A stretch of DNA of 64,000 bases from Neckera pumila (Eukaryota > Streptophyta > Bryopsida > Hypnales > Neckeraceae): assembly GCA_963969595.1 (NCBI GenBank), contig OZ018408.1, forward strand, positions 45,013,022 through 45,077,021. Reading direction: 5' to 3'. Within the stretch, counting starts at the first letter, position 1. The number at the start of each line of letters is the position of its first letter. Shown here piece by piece: positions 32,645 to 42,999 of this stretch. The position numbers were made by a program, and so were the translations under genes. Under the pieces are notes generated by a model that made no database searches, was not told the origin of the DNA, and saw only the letters and a list, made by a program, of their open reading frames with translations.

Positions 32645-32905
32645 CACTGGGAACTTCTGCCACTTTATGCCGGACCTAAAGGGGGGCCTAATGTGCATCT
32701 CTGGTTCGGGCTGAGGTTCGGAAGACCGCAGGAACCTGAGTTGACGCACTTTTAGCGTCAATTGAGGCCTAATGCGTACAAAAATGGGCCAAAAGGGGGA
32801 GCAAAAGTTTCGCACCCCCACCTCAGATTTGTACAAAAATGGGCCAAAAGGGGGGCCTATCTCTTCACGAGTTAGCCAAGCATAAAGTCTTCAAAGTTCC
32901 CAGGT
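32645..32905. mobile_element. CACTG-ended MITE in the ERF copy 2 promoter region
   Basis: Starts CACTGGGAACTTCTGCCAC and ends AAGTCTTCAAAGTTCCCAGGT, flanked by ACC (32642-32644, 32906-32908). Internally it has direct repeats of TGGGCCAAAAGGGG. Length 261 bp. ERF copy 1 has no insert at the equivalent point (near 16093). The CACTG start and 3-bp duplication point to the CACTA group. Almost identical to the copy at 33391-33652. Confidence 0.8.
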
Positions 32906-33390
32906 ACCTCGCAATCCAGACAGACCATTTCGTCATGCACAAGTTTCGCTGGCCGTGAATGTCCACATAGCCAGCAGTTTCCCGGACATTCCGTCCTGTT
33001 CTTGGACTGACAAGTGGTCTTCCGGCGTCAGGAATCGACAACCCACCCTCTAATGCGTAAATTCCCCTAATTTTCCCCTAGATGTGCACAGAGTTCGCAA
33101 GCACATACGCACACCGTTCAAGTCAATCGATTGACCATATATGGAAGCAATGTATCATAAACTCTTCCCAGCCCATATACATGATATCGATGGAATTAAC
33201 AAACGTAGTCGCATATATTTATGTGCTTACAGACACACTGCATAATTATTTTTCATTAATTTCGTGCCTGTAAGGAAAGCTTCAATTCCACACTTACATT
33301 CTGGGAGCTAGCGCATATGTGCATGATATTGATCAGTAAATTAAAGCTTTTATGTGTAATTTTGAGGTCATGGAGAGGAAGGCAGACTTG
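32906..33390 (+). promoter_or_regulatory. Promoter and original 5' coding tip of ERF copy 2
   Basis: Homologous to 16090-16470. Carries TCAATCGATTGA at 33123-33134 and a TATA-like TATATTTAT at 33214-33222. An extra 87-bp piece (about 33222-33308) with short inverted ends CTTACAGACAC/GTGCCTGTAAG separates the TATA region from the old start region. The old second start codon (MERKAD) survives at 33370 but is cut off by the MITE at 33391. Confidence 0.55.
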
Positions 33391-33652
33391 CACTGGGAAC
33401 TTCTGCCACTTTATGCCGGACCTAAAGGGGGGCCTAATGTGCATCTCTGGTTCGGGCTGAGGTTTGGAAGACCGCAGGAACCTGAGTTCCGCGCACTTTT
33501 AGCGTCAATTGAGGCCTAATGCGTAAAAAAATGGGCCAAAAGGGGGAGCAAAAGTTTCGCACCCCCCACCTCGGATTTGTAAAAAATGGGCCAAAAGGGG
33601 GGCCTAACTCTTCACGAGTTAGCCCAGCATAAAGTCTTCAAAGTTCCCAGTG
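33391..33652. mobile_element. CACTA-group MITE inserted in the ERF copy 2 coding region
   Basis: CACTGGGAAC at the left and GTTCCCAGTG at the right form a perfect 10-bp terminal inverted repeat, imperfect to about 26 bp. They are flanked by TTG at 33388-33390 and 33653-33655. ERF copy 1 has the uninterrupted coding sequence with one TTG at this point. Length 262 bp, so the insertion of 265 bp also shifts the reading frame. Confidence 0.88.
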
Positions 33653-33679
33653 TTGGACGTCATCGTGGAAGGGTACTCT

Positions 33680-34936
33680 ATGCCAGAGCCTGCATGTGTG
33701 GACCTGGAGACGTGGGATCCAGCAAGTACGAGGTTCGCGGCACTCATGGCAGACTGCGGGGAGGACTCACCGCGAACTCGAAGACAGCAAGCGCTCGAAA
33801 GCTTGAACCAGTACTTGTTCCAGGATCAGCACGAGTCTCATGTGAAGGAGCCGTTGTCAAGTAATATTCACGAAGACGAATCCGACATTGCGCAATTCGG
33901 GTTCAGTTTGGAGCAGCTCAGCGACGCCGTGACCATGAATGACGTCGATGAGTTCGAAGCTGCCAGCTTCGTGACGGGAAACGTGAAGGTTGAGACGAGT
34001 TTTGCAACTGACTGGAGTCACGGGACGCCAGCGAACGCGGAGATTGCGAAGGCGTTCGATGGGAGGATAGCCAACCTGAAAATCGAGAACGAGTTTGCAA
34101 TTGAGCTGGAATGCTCGATTACGGAGGACAATTCGCTTTCGTACATGAGCGGTCACTCCCAGTACTTCGACGACGACTTGCCAGGCGTATTCCAAGAGGA
34201 GAACGTGTTCTCTCCCGAGGACGACGGGTTGCTGCAGTACCCGCGAGTACTCCCGGGTGAGGATCTGGAGGTGGAAGTTTCGACTGCGCAATCCGTGCAC
34301 TGCTCATATCCTTACCCGCCGTCGCCTCATTACCGCGGCGTGCGGCAACGTCCCTGGGGCAAATTCGCGGCGGAGATTCGCGACCCGGGGAAGCAAGGCG
34401 CGCGCGTGTGGTTGGGGACGTTCGACACCGCCGAGGAGGCCGCCACGGCTTACGACATCGCGGCACTTCGCCTCCGAGGCTCCCGGGCCCTTCTCAATTT
34501 CCCCTTGCGCGCCGCCAAGGCGTTCACTGATCCGCAGTCGCTCCCTCCAGCACCCAAAACCTCCGCCACCAGCCGCGGCTCTTCCAACTATAAACTCTCA
34601 CCACCAGCGCCACCGCCAACACCCCCTGCCACACCATCTCCACCGCAACCTCTCAAACCACCGGTACCTGCAGCACCAGCGCCACAGTCTCGTTCTTCGC
34701 GGCTGTTGTCAAAGGTGCGTAGCAGGCAGTTCACGTCGAAAGTGGACACGCATAGCTACATTGCGAAGCAGATTCTGATGTCAGAGTACAAGAGACCGGA
34801 AGAGGATTGGTCCAGGACTCGAGAGTCGGTAGCGTGCAAGATTGGGAGCGACAGACTGCCGCAGTGGAAACAAGCGCGCTTTGTCGGTGAGTTCTACGTG
34901 CTGCCGCCACTGCTCCAAACCTATTACTCGGGCTAA
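33680..34936 (+). CDS. AP2/ERF-domain transcription factor, copy 2 (5'-disrupted)
   Basis: The first in-frame ATG after the MITE gives a 418-residue protein starting [13 protein letters not shown], equivalent to residue 35 of copy 1. An in-frame TAG at 33620 blocks any earlier start, and the frame entered from the original ATGs closes inside the MITE. The AP2/ERF domain ([19 protein letters not shown] to RALLNFP) is identical to copy 1, while about 27 other residues differ and one serine is missing near residue 140 of copy 1, a pattern suggesting selection on the DNA-binding domain. The C-terminus [12 protein letters not shown] matches copy 3 and is probably ancestral. Whether it is expressed is unknown: upstream ATGs in the MITE and lost N-terminal sequence could make it a weak or dead gene. 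Function as for copy 1: a predicted nuclear GCC-box binder. Confidence 0.8.
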   Translation: MPEPACVDLETWDPASTRFAALMADCGEDSPRTRRQQALESLNQYLFQDQHESHVKEPLSSNIHEDESDIAQFGFSLEQLSDAVTMNDVDEFEAASFVTGNVKVETSFATDWSHGTPANAEIAKAFDGRIANLKIENEFAIELECSITEDNSLSYMSGHSQYFDDDLPGVFQEENVFSPEDDGLLQYPRVLPGEDLEVEVSTAQSVHCSYPYPPSPHYRGVRQRPWGKFAAEIRDPGKQGARVWLGTFDTAEEAATAYDIAALRLRGSRALLNFPLRAAKAFTDPQSLPPAPKTSATSRGSSNYKLSPPAPPPTPPATPSPPQPLKPPVPAAPAPQSRSSRLLSKVRSRQFTSKVDTHSYIAKQILMSEYKRPEEDWSRTRESVACKIGSDRLPQWKQARFVGEFYVLPPLLQTYYSG

Positions 34937-35024
34937 TTGCCCGGCTAATCGATCTCAAGGTTAGCATCAATCCAAGTACAGACATTACATACTGAAGCTA
35001 CGTTTGTTAACTACGATCGCTACC

Positions 35025-35030
35025 AATAAA
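35025..35030 (+). terminator. Poly(A) signal of ERF copy 2
   Basis: AATAAA lies 89 bp after the stop, in the conserved context CTACCAATAAAGTTGTC. Confidence 0.55.
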
Positions 35031-36178
35031 GTTGTCTTGGGCGGCAGCTAATGCCACCTTGTACGTTTGCATGATACCACACCAGAGGAATCCAAAGAGT
35101 CCATATGCAAACCACTTCCATTGTGGAATTATGGAATCGATCTCACAGTGGCTCTCTGGAATTGGGTCTCTGGACTTCTTGGATTTGGTTTTCTGGTGCC
35201 AATTGATACCTGAATCATTTCAAGCATTTCTACGGATTTTACCTGATTTCACTTGTATAATTAGTAGACGGGCTTAGCTACAGTGCGAAGCAGATTCAGG
35301 TTCTGATTCTGATGTCCACTTGTCCAGGTAGAGGATCGAGTTGCCCAATTGCCAGATTGGGGAAATTAAGATGACCTGCAGCATACAATGGAATTGACTA
35401 CAGTAGTTGCGCGTAGGGGTGCAGCCGATGCGTCAAGTTGGTGGCGCCGTGAATTGCATTCTAGCTGTGCACTAGAGTTTGCAGACTGAAGTATTGAACG
35501 GATGATTGGTTTATAGTTCTGGCTAGCAAGATTCTCAGATTAGAGTGTCTGCCAAAGTGGAGTGGGCGGCTTGATTAGTGACGACAGATTTCCTTCACTG
35601 AATAGTGAAACTACAGTGCTGAACAGTTGCCTACCAAAAAGATAAGTGATGGCAGTTTGGAAAATCAGTTTTCTTTGCATAATGTAAAACAAAATTGACA
35701 TTTTTTGTTTTGCATAATTAACTTTGATATCTTATGCAATCCCAATCAACTATACCAAATTTCAGTTTCAAAAAAACTAAAATTCCATTTGTGGTGAATT
35801 TTTAAATTAATTTTCATGATTTTACATGAAAATTCATTGAAGAACATTGTTGATGAATTCTTATAATTCAATTGGAAAGATATGTAGGAAACCTCCATAC
35901 GCACATCTTTTCTTCAACAAGCATCTACAGAAAAAATTCACAATTCCCTCTAAAAAGATTTCCGTTTTGGTGAATTTTGCCCTTAGTTTGAAAATAAATA
36001 ACTCTTTACTCTAATTAGATTTTTGCATTTTTCCTTCTTGCTAAAACTACCTTGGTAGCTGAGAGCATGATGGTACAATTTGTTTGCAAAAATCTAATTT
36101 CAATAAAGAGATATTTCTCTTCAAAGCTGAAGGTGAAATCACATATCTTTGTGGTAGGCCATTGTATTGTAGGTTGCT
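35031..36178 (+). repeat. 3' duplicated flank of ERF copy 2 and an extra segment
   Basis: 35031-35615 follows the copy 1 flank closely. From 35640 to 36170 the sequence differs from copies 1 and 3 and has no recognised element ends. It ends in a 'ttgtaggttgc' stretch that rejoins the foldback of copy 1. Confidence 0.6.
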
Positions 36179-37108
36179 TTAACCCCTAAAGGACCAACAT
36201 GCGTTTTTTGGCTGTATAGAAATTTTGGGCAGGTATGTGTGACTAGAGATTTCTGTATTTCAGGCTGAAACTTTAATAGAAGGTGGGTGTGAGGAGTATC
36301 TTTCATATGCACTAATTTTCGTGACATTTGGAAATGTGAGTCAAAAGTTAGAGCCTAATATGCTACTTTTTTTGTAACTGGGCAGTCTATGCAAATCAAA
36401 AAAAGTCGCATTTTTCAAAAACAAAAATTTGAAATCAGTTTTCTAGAGTTATATACACGTAAAAAGCTTTGAATCATCCCATTTTGATCAATGAGTCAAA
36501 AGTTATGAAGATTTTTAGTTTTCAAGCAGTTATGGATTTTCTATACTAAAATAAACTTTGAAGTCCTTTATATTACTCAATTTTCAATATTTTTGAAAAC
36601 AATAAAATCCTAGGATTTACATTCTTTATTACAACATTGCAACCATTGGGATTAGCATTTTTCAATTCCATAATTAAATTCTTGACAATTTTGTATTTTG
36701 AATCATTCTTTATTACTATCTACTTACAATTCTTTTCCTATATGTTGTACAATTCCAAATGAAGTGCAATTTTTTAGGCATGTAGCCAACTTATCTAGGA
36801 AAAAGACTCCAAAGAAGCACCATCATTTTGGACATTTTTTCATCAAAAAGTGAGCTTGTGAAGTGTTGCTGCCCTATTTTTTGCAGGGCCAAAAAATGAT
36901 TTCAGTAAATCTGAATGCTTATATCATACAATCCACGTGGTGGAAATTTTTGAAATTTTTACCGTATGTTCTCAAGTCAGCATACTACAAGACCCTATGG
37001 TTACATGTGTCAAAAAATGTTTTTTTCCAAAAATTGGATGCTTGTACTAAAAATGGCAATTTTTGAGTGTTTTTGGTGAAAACATAGTCATGGAATTTTA
37101 GGGGTTAA
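36179..37108. mobile_element. TTAA-flanked element P8
   Basis: Starts TTAACCCCTAAAGGACC and ends GGAATTTTAGGGGTTAA. The corresponding site in copy 1 (near 19062-19080, TAGGTTGCCTAACAATTAGG) is unoccupied and has a single AA-containing target. Internally collinear with P6. Confidence 0.75.
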
Positions 37109-37446
37109 CAATTTGCTTACCTAATTCCCCCCAAAAGTTACTTTACAGGCCATCAAAGACAATATATTTCCATTTGTACACATGGAAGTTCATAAGTCCC
37201 AATTACAACAAGCTAGACTAATGTTCTTTTTTCCTTCCTTTTTTTTTTTTTTAATGGACACCTTTCCTTCCAAAAACTAAAAAAAGTCCCAATCACAACA
37301 AGTAGTGAGGCTCAATCAAGTAACCCCAAAAGCCTAATTCAAAAGTAGTGCATTCTTGTGCAGGAACAGTGAATATTTATATAGTGTCAAATATCAAGAA
37401 ATGAGTGGGGGGAAACCCAATTTCACTATTTAATGTAGTGTATCTA

Positions 37447-37820
37447 CACTCATAATGGAAGAAAAATTTCAATTTCGTTAAATTGGCGGTATTCCATTAC
37501 TTTGTCAAAAAACTTGTCCTAAAAAATAAATCCATACAAGTCCGATGTGTTTGATGTTTACGTCCACATAGATGTCACAATTTGGGAATCGCACCACTTC
37601 AACGAAATTGACGTTTGAGGTTGGTGCATCAATTTTGTCAAGCAGTCAGTAAATTGTGCTAGCAGCTTGCAGTGGATTAATTACTGTTTGTAATTATCAA
37701 TGCCTGGAATTGACATCAACTTCTTGCTGCATAGAATCAGATTGAAGGACCTTATTCCAACCATTTATTTTAGGATTATTGGCTACGACTGTCTGTGGTG
37801 GTGCTTGGTAGATGCTGACT
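37447..37820 (-). repeat. Conserved block downstream of ERF genes (copy 2)
   Basis: Homologous to 19476-19865 and 62075-62490. On the minus strand it has in-frame stops, unlike copy 1. Confidence 0.55.
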
Positions 37821-37883
37821 AAGCTTACCATCCATTGCACAAATAATCAGATAACTGGAAACTGAAGATAAGTTAGTCATGGG

Positions 37884-38007
37884 CAGTGTTTTTTTTGGAC
37901 AAGTGTCGCCAGAAGCCTCCAAACCACTGGAGCAAATCTGGAGGGAGGGCGTCCGACAGGCTGAAACAATCTGACAAGTGCGAAATTCCGCCCAAAAAAA
38001 CCCGCTG
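37884..38007. mobile_element. hAT-like MITE, 124 bp
   Basis: Ends CAGTGTTTTTTTTGG and CCAAAAAAACCCGCTG, flanked by perfect 8-bp duplications GTCATGGG (37876-37883, 38008-38015). ERF copies 1 (near 21558) and 3 have one GTCATGGG or GTCACGGG and no insert. An 8-bp duplication and a CAGYG start are hallmarks of hAT elements. Confidence 0.85.
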
Positions 38008-38145
38008 GTCATGGGCCTTCTTATTTCCATTATCATGTTTCAGTCCACTGTGCAGACTAACCATAAGAGATGGATCTTATAACAATTATAAAAGATATGA
38101 AAGCGAATGCTGGCATTGTTAAGTTGTGTGATATCAGAGGTGGTA

Positions 38146-38420
38146 AGGTAACTACACCTAAAAGCGCACAGTGGATATTCTTGTTTAAAATGTACTCCCA
38201 TTGTTCATATGACTCTATGATCGCTTTTGGGTACACCTATTCTCAACACTTTGGAAATTTGTAGTTTATTCACACGGTGTCCAAAAAATGCATTCTAAGA
38301 GAATCTAGAATCCCCTTTTGACTACCAATGGGACCCCACAAAAAAAATTCAATATAATAATAAAAACCATGTTTAATCAAGCCAAATTGCTTAACTGTGC
38401 AATTTAAGGTGCAGTTACCT
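38146..38420. mobile_element. Mariner-like MITE, AGGTAACT family
   Basis: Ends AGGTAACTACACCT and AAGGTGCAGTTACCT flanked by TA (38144-38145, 38421-38422). ERF copy 1 has the uninterrupted site GAGGTGGTAGACC (22631-22643). Length 275 bp. Pieces of the same family occur at 25030 and 39155. Confidence 0.8.
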
Positions 38421-38469
38421 TAGACTTGATCAAAGGAAGCGTAACAGACAATGTTCTCAATAGGCTACT

Positions 38470-38790
38470 AAACGTTCTGACCCGCAAACTAATACTCCTC
38501 TTGACTTTCATCTTATTAATTATCAAAATGGAATGATTTAAATCTTTCCACATATAAAAATCTAGGAAACCAATTTCAAATTTGTATTTTTTTAAAAATG
38601 ATAATTTGAGTTGCTTGTGGAGCAATGAAATTTTTAAAAATATATGAAAATTGTTGCACCTTAAAGCTACTCCATGATCACATGTTGTGTGAAAAAATTT
38701 GGTAGAAGAAAATAAAAAATTCCCTTTTCAGTGAGCTACACAAAATTTCTATGTTGCCAAAAAAAATTGTTTGGTCCTTGAAGGGTCAAA
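38470..38790. mobile_element. Right-end fragment of a P-family element
   Basis: Collinear with the right arm of P9, ending TTGGTCCTTGAAGGGTCAA, a worn terminus. The left part is missing. Confidence 0.5.
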
Positions 38791-39170
38791 GTTCGTGTTT
38801 TTGGGGTCAATGAGAATTGCCCATGCATTTTGAAAAAAGAAAGGAAAAAAGAAACGGTGTTTTGGGGGTCAATAAGAATTGCCCATGTGTTTTGAAAAAA
38901 GAAAGGAAAAAAGAAACCGTGTTTTGGGGGGTATTGGTATCATTGTTGGCAGAAAGTCATCAGTTGCAAAAACGCATGAAGAGTCAGGCTCGTGGTCTGG
39001 ACTGGAGAATGGAGATGCATGAAGAGTGAAAGAGGCTTCTGGTACGGAAGGTACACTTTAGAATGGTATTGAAGGTACGGCACTTTAGAATGGACAGATG
39101 ACTATTTATTCTTGTTAGGAAGTCAGAGAGGATTCTAACACATAAGACAATGTAAGGTAACTAACTTACA
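38790..39170 (-). repeat. Family C fragment C7 with a 63-bp tandem duplication
   Basis: Inverse of the C1 region 6900-7130 and of 52540-52700. A unit containing GAATTGCCCATG and GAAAGGAAAAAAGAAAC is present twice (about 38809-38934). Confidence 0.6.
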
Positions 39171-39536
39171 CCTAAAATCGCACACATAAGCTCTGTGCCA
39201 TGACCATTATACTGTAGAAAATGAACAACTATATATATAGGAGAAGGACTGTGAATCAAAATGCAAGATTTTCCATAATTTTTGGACACATTCTGAACTA
39301 GGGCATTGTCACCACAAACTTGTCAAGGAGGGGGGGGGTTTCAGGACTCCTCCTCTGTCCCACAACTAATGTGCCAAATAGGGGCACAAAATATGTAATG
39401 GGTGCTGGATATGTAATGCAAAAGATTTTGATGTTTTTAAAATTAAATTCAAAAAACTTTTACTTAGCTCATTGAGAACTAGATCACATTGTTTCAAACG
39501 CATTTCCAACTTAGTTTGCATTTTTGAACTAATAGA
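39171..39536. other. No recognised feature
   Basis: AT-rich. It begins with a piece of the AGGTAACT MITE family. No ORF of interest. Confidence 0.35.
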
Positions 39537-40062
39537 GAAGCTCAATATATACACATAAGATGGTAGGAGGTATAACAATAAATGTGGAATAAGTAAATTA
39601 GATGTAGTAGGAGCTCCACACTCATAGTTTATTCAAAAGTAGGAATTGTGTTAAAAATAGAATTTGAGACCTCATTTAGGCATAGTAAAAATTTATTTAA
39701 GATTTCAAGTCTCCAATCAAAAGTCATGGACAAATTTCGGAGAGAATGTTTGAAAATGTCAAAAAAAGTCCTTTCCAATCCCACAAGTTAAATTTGTCCA
39801 TTTGATTGGAGACTTGAAATCTCAAACGGATTTTTAAAGATGAAATTTAACTTGATTCTTCAACTTTTCTTAGCTCAAAGTTTTATGGAAAAAATTATTC
39901 TACTATGACTAAATGAGGTCTAAAATTCTATTTTTAACACAATTCTTACTTTCGAATAAACTGTGAGTGGTGGAGCTCCTACTACATCTAATTTACTTAT
40001 CCCACATTGATTGTTCTACCTCCTACCACTCCATGTGTATATAGAGAGCTACTCTTCTCACT
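39537..40062. mobile_element. Foldback family D copy D3: 526-bp palindrome
   Basis: The best preserved member. The arms AGCTCAATATATACACATAAG and ATGTGTATATAGAGAGCT pair outward, and the inner signature CAAGTCTCCAATCAAAAG pairs with TTTGATTGGAGACTTG around a centre near 39797. Each arm is about 250 bp with scattered mismatches. No ORF. Confidence 0.75.
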
Positions 40063-40561
40063 AGGAACTCAACAAAAGTTGAAAATATTCACATTCCAAT
40101 TTTGATAGACACAAATAAAGGATCTTTCTTGTAGTCAAAAGTATTTTTTTCCTTTGTTTTTCACTAAATGAAGGGAATTTCATGGCAATTAAACTCTTTT
40201 AATTACAATTGAGTGCCAACTGGGGGTGTCAGTACCTCAAAGCTGGATAAAAGGTGAAATCAAATCCTATAGTGAGGCATGCCAGGGACTCCCCATTTGC
40301 CTATGTGCTCTTCAAAACTTGAAGTAGCTAGGCATTTCTGGCAAGTCCATGTGCATGTGGTGGGGGAAAATACTTGGCCTAACGTGCCAATTCAATGTGT
40401 CAGCCTCTCTTGGCACCCTGCGGTGGCGATGCTCTTAGTTACAAATTTTCAACGATGCAAGGTATAGGATAGTAAAAGTGTCATATAGGTGATGCCAAAA
40501 TCCATTTGATGCACAAGGAGAAATGAGACTAGTAGTATCATGACATGTCATGGATAAGAAG
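40063..40561. other. No recognised feature
   Basis: One 62-codon frame (40279-40467) without recognisable content. No terminal repeats. Confidence 0.35.
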
Positions 40562-40908
40562 TTAACTCCTAAAGGACCAAGCTACATTTTTTAGCAACAT
40601 AATGATTTTGGGTAGCTCATTATAAATGGAGTGTTTATTTTCTTTCTTTGAAAATTTTACACAACATGAGCTCAAGGGGTAGCTTTAAGGCTTAACAATT
40701 TTTGTAACTATTGACTATTTGGTTAAGAAGTTATTGAATGATATGTGATTATCTTTGAACTTTGGGCAGCCCGGGCAGCTCAAAAAATTTCTTTAAAAAT
40801 GACTTTTTAAAAGAATAAAAATTTGAAATTGGTTCTTCAGATTTATATGTACATAGGAAACTTTGAATCATTCAATTTCAATCTATGAGTAAAAACTTAT
40901 GAGGAGTT

Positions 40909-42592
40909 TTAACCCCTAAAGTTCCATGACTATGTTTTCACCAAAAACGTTCAAAAACTCCCATTTTTAATACAAGTATCCAATTTCTGAAAAAATAACT
41001 TTTTTTGACACATGTAATTGTAGGATCTTGTAGTATGGTGACTTGAAAACATATTATAAAAATTTCAAGAATTTCCACCTCGTGGATTGCAAGATATAAG
41101 CATGCAAATTCACTCAAACCATTTTTTTTGGCCCTTCAAAAAACAGCGCAGCAACACTTCACAAGCTCCCTTTTTGAAGAAAAAATGTCTAAAATGATGG
41201 TGCTTCTTTGGATTCATTTTCCTAGACAAGTTGGCTATATGCTTAAGAATTTTCACTTCATTTGGAACTGTACAACATACAAGAAAAAAATAGTAAGCAT
41301 ATAGTAGTAGAGAATGATTCAAAATACTAAATTGTTAAGAACTTAATTATGGATGATTGCATGAAAGACCTGTACTATTTTCCGTCACATATTGTATACT
41401 GATTATTTTTTTGGCTATAACTTTTGTGTTTTGACTTCAAATGACTCAAGATTCATAGGCAAGGTACTTATGGCTATTATATACTTTGTTTAATTTTTGG
41501 AAAATTTTAAAAAATGTTTTACTATTTAATAATAGCCCCCAATATTATGTCACACTTAGCAATTTTGGGGGTTTTAGTACTATTTAGTACCCAAAAAAAT
41601 TGAATTTGGAGCTGAAATTTGGTGGAGATGGTCTTCTAGTAGACTTGTAGCTAATGTCCAAAGCAATTCTAAAAATACTTAAATTTATGTGGTGTAGAAG
41701 TCCACAAAGTGAGCTTCATTTAGCTTGCATTTTGAAACATATAAAACATATTTTTGGTGGTTTCTTTGGTAAATGACCATCTACATAGAGTTCGTAGAAA
41801 TGGCCAATTTTTATTTTACTTATTAAATTTTTTTTCCTATTTTTAACTAATTTAAACATCAAAGTATCTATTTTCACGAGTTTTGGCATTTTTCTAGTTC
41901 TCCTACTTAGAGAACTTTCCTAGACTTTTCCTTCGGTGGTTACCTTCATCTTAAAGGTATATACATTAGCTATATTTTTAAAAAAATTTAAAAATTATTT
42001 TTCTAATTTTAAAGTACTCCAAAAGAAATCATGAGTACTATTGCAAAATGCAACAAATAGTACAGGTCTTTTGTGCAATCACCGAGGCAATCACCCTTAT
42101 AAAATTGAAAATGCCAATCCCAATGGTTCCAATGTTGTAATTAACAATCTACATCCTAGGATTTTTTGTTTTTTTCAAAAAACATTGAAATTCATTAAGG
42201 TAAAGGACTTTAAATTTTATTTTAGACTAGAGAATCCATAACTACCTACAAACTAAAAATCTTCTTAACTTTTGACTAATTGATCAAAATGGAATGATTC
42301 AAATTTGTTTACCTATATATAACTCTAGAAAAATTATTTCAAGTTTTTGTTTTTGAAAAATGTGAGTCTTTTATCTGCCCGGAGTGCCCACTTACGAAAA
42401 AAGGTAACATATTTAGGCCATAACTTTTGACTCATATTTCCAAATGTTATGAAATTTGGTGCATATGAAAGACATTCCTCGCCCCCACCTTCTATTGAAA
42501 TTTCAGCCAAAAACATGGAAATCTCTAGTTGTATGTACCTATCCAAAAATTCTATACGGCCAAAAAATGCATGTTGGTCCTTTAGGGGTTAA
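40909..42592. mobile_element. TTAA-flanked element P10, nested in P9
   Basis: Ends TTAACCCCTAAAGTTCC and GGTCCTTTAGGGGTTAA. Other P elements read AGGATTCTTAGTTTGAGGG where P9 is split at AGGAGTTTTAA/TTAATTTGTGGG, so the target was a single TTAA. It contains a third-level insert (41353-42096). Confidence 0.8.
41353..42096. mobile_element. MULE-like MITE, third-level insert
   Basis: Ends GATTGCATGAAAGACCTGTA and TACAGGTCTTTTGTGCAATC. Sister copy at 54556-55276 and a worn fragment at 57175-57590. The flanks TTATGGA and TTATAAA suggest a decayed 7-9 bp duplication, consistent with Mutator-like elements but not proof. No transposase. Confidence 0.55.
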
Positions 42593-42999
42593 TTTGTGGG
42601 AAGTTATGGTTTTTTAAGACCCCATACCAACCCTCGAACTGAAAATCCTCATAACTTTTGATTCATAGATTGAAATTGAATGATTCAAAGTTTCCCATGT
42701 ACATATAAATCTAGAAAACCAAATTCAAATTTTTATTTTCTTTAAAAATCAATTGTTAAAGAATTTTTTTGAGTTGCTCGGGCTGCCCAAAGTTCAAAGA
42801 AAATCATATATCATGCAATAACTTTTTAATTGTGTAGTCAATATTTACAAAAATTGTTGGGCCTTAAAGCTATTCCTTGGGCACATGTTGTGTAAAAATT
42901 TCAAAGAAAAAAAATAAAAACTCCATCTGTAGTGGGCTGCCCAAAATTGCTATATTGCCCAAAAATGCAGCTTGGTCCTTTAGGGGTTAAATCAATAGA

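Larger units (their letters stand above)
40562..42990. mobile_element. TTAA-flanked hairpin element P9, split by P10
   Basis: Outer ends TTAACTCCTAAAGGACC and GGTCCTTTAGGGGTTAA. After removing the insert at 40909-42592, the two remaining arms (about 350 and 395 bp) are inverted copies of each other ('tttatatgtacata', 'gctttaagg', 'gggcagcccgggcagc'), so the intact element was a foldback of about 0.75 kb. Confidence 0.75.

Noticed and set aside
33650..33679. Start of ERF copy 2 at a GTG codon
   Set aside because: GTG starts are exceptional in nuclear genes. These codons derive from the MITE end plus truncated coding sequence. The first ATG in frame is 33680.
33586..33864. 92-codon ORF crossing the MITE and ERF copy 2
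   Set aside because: It is out of frame with the ERF protein and exists only because the MITE joins the coding sequence.
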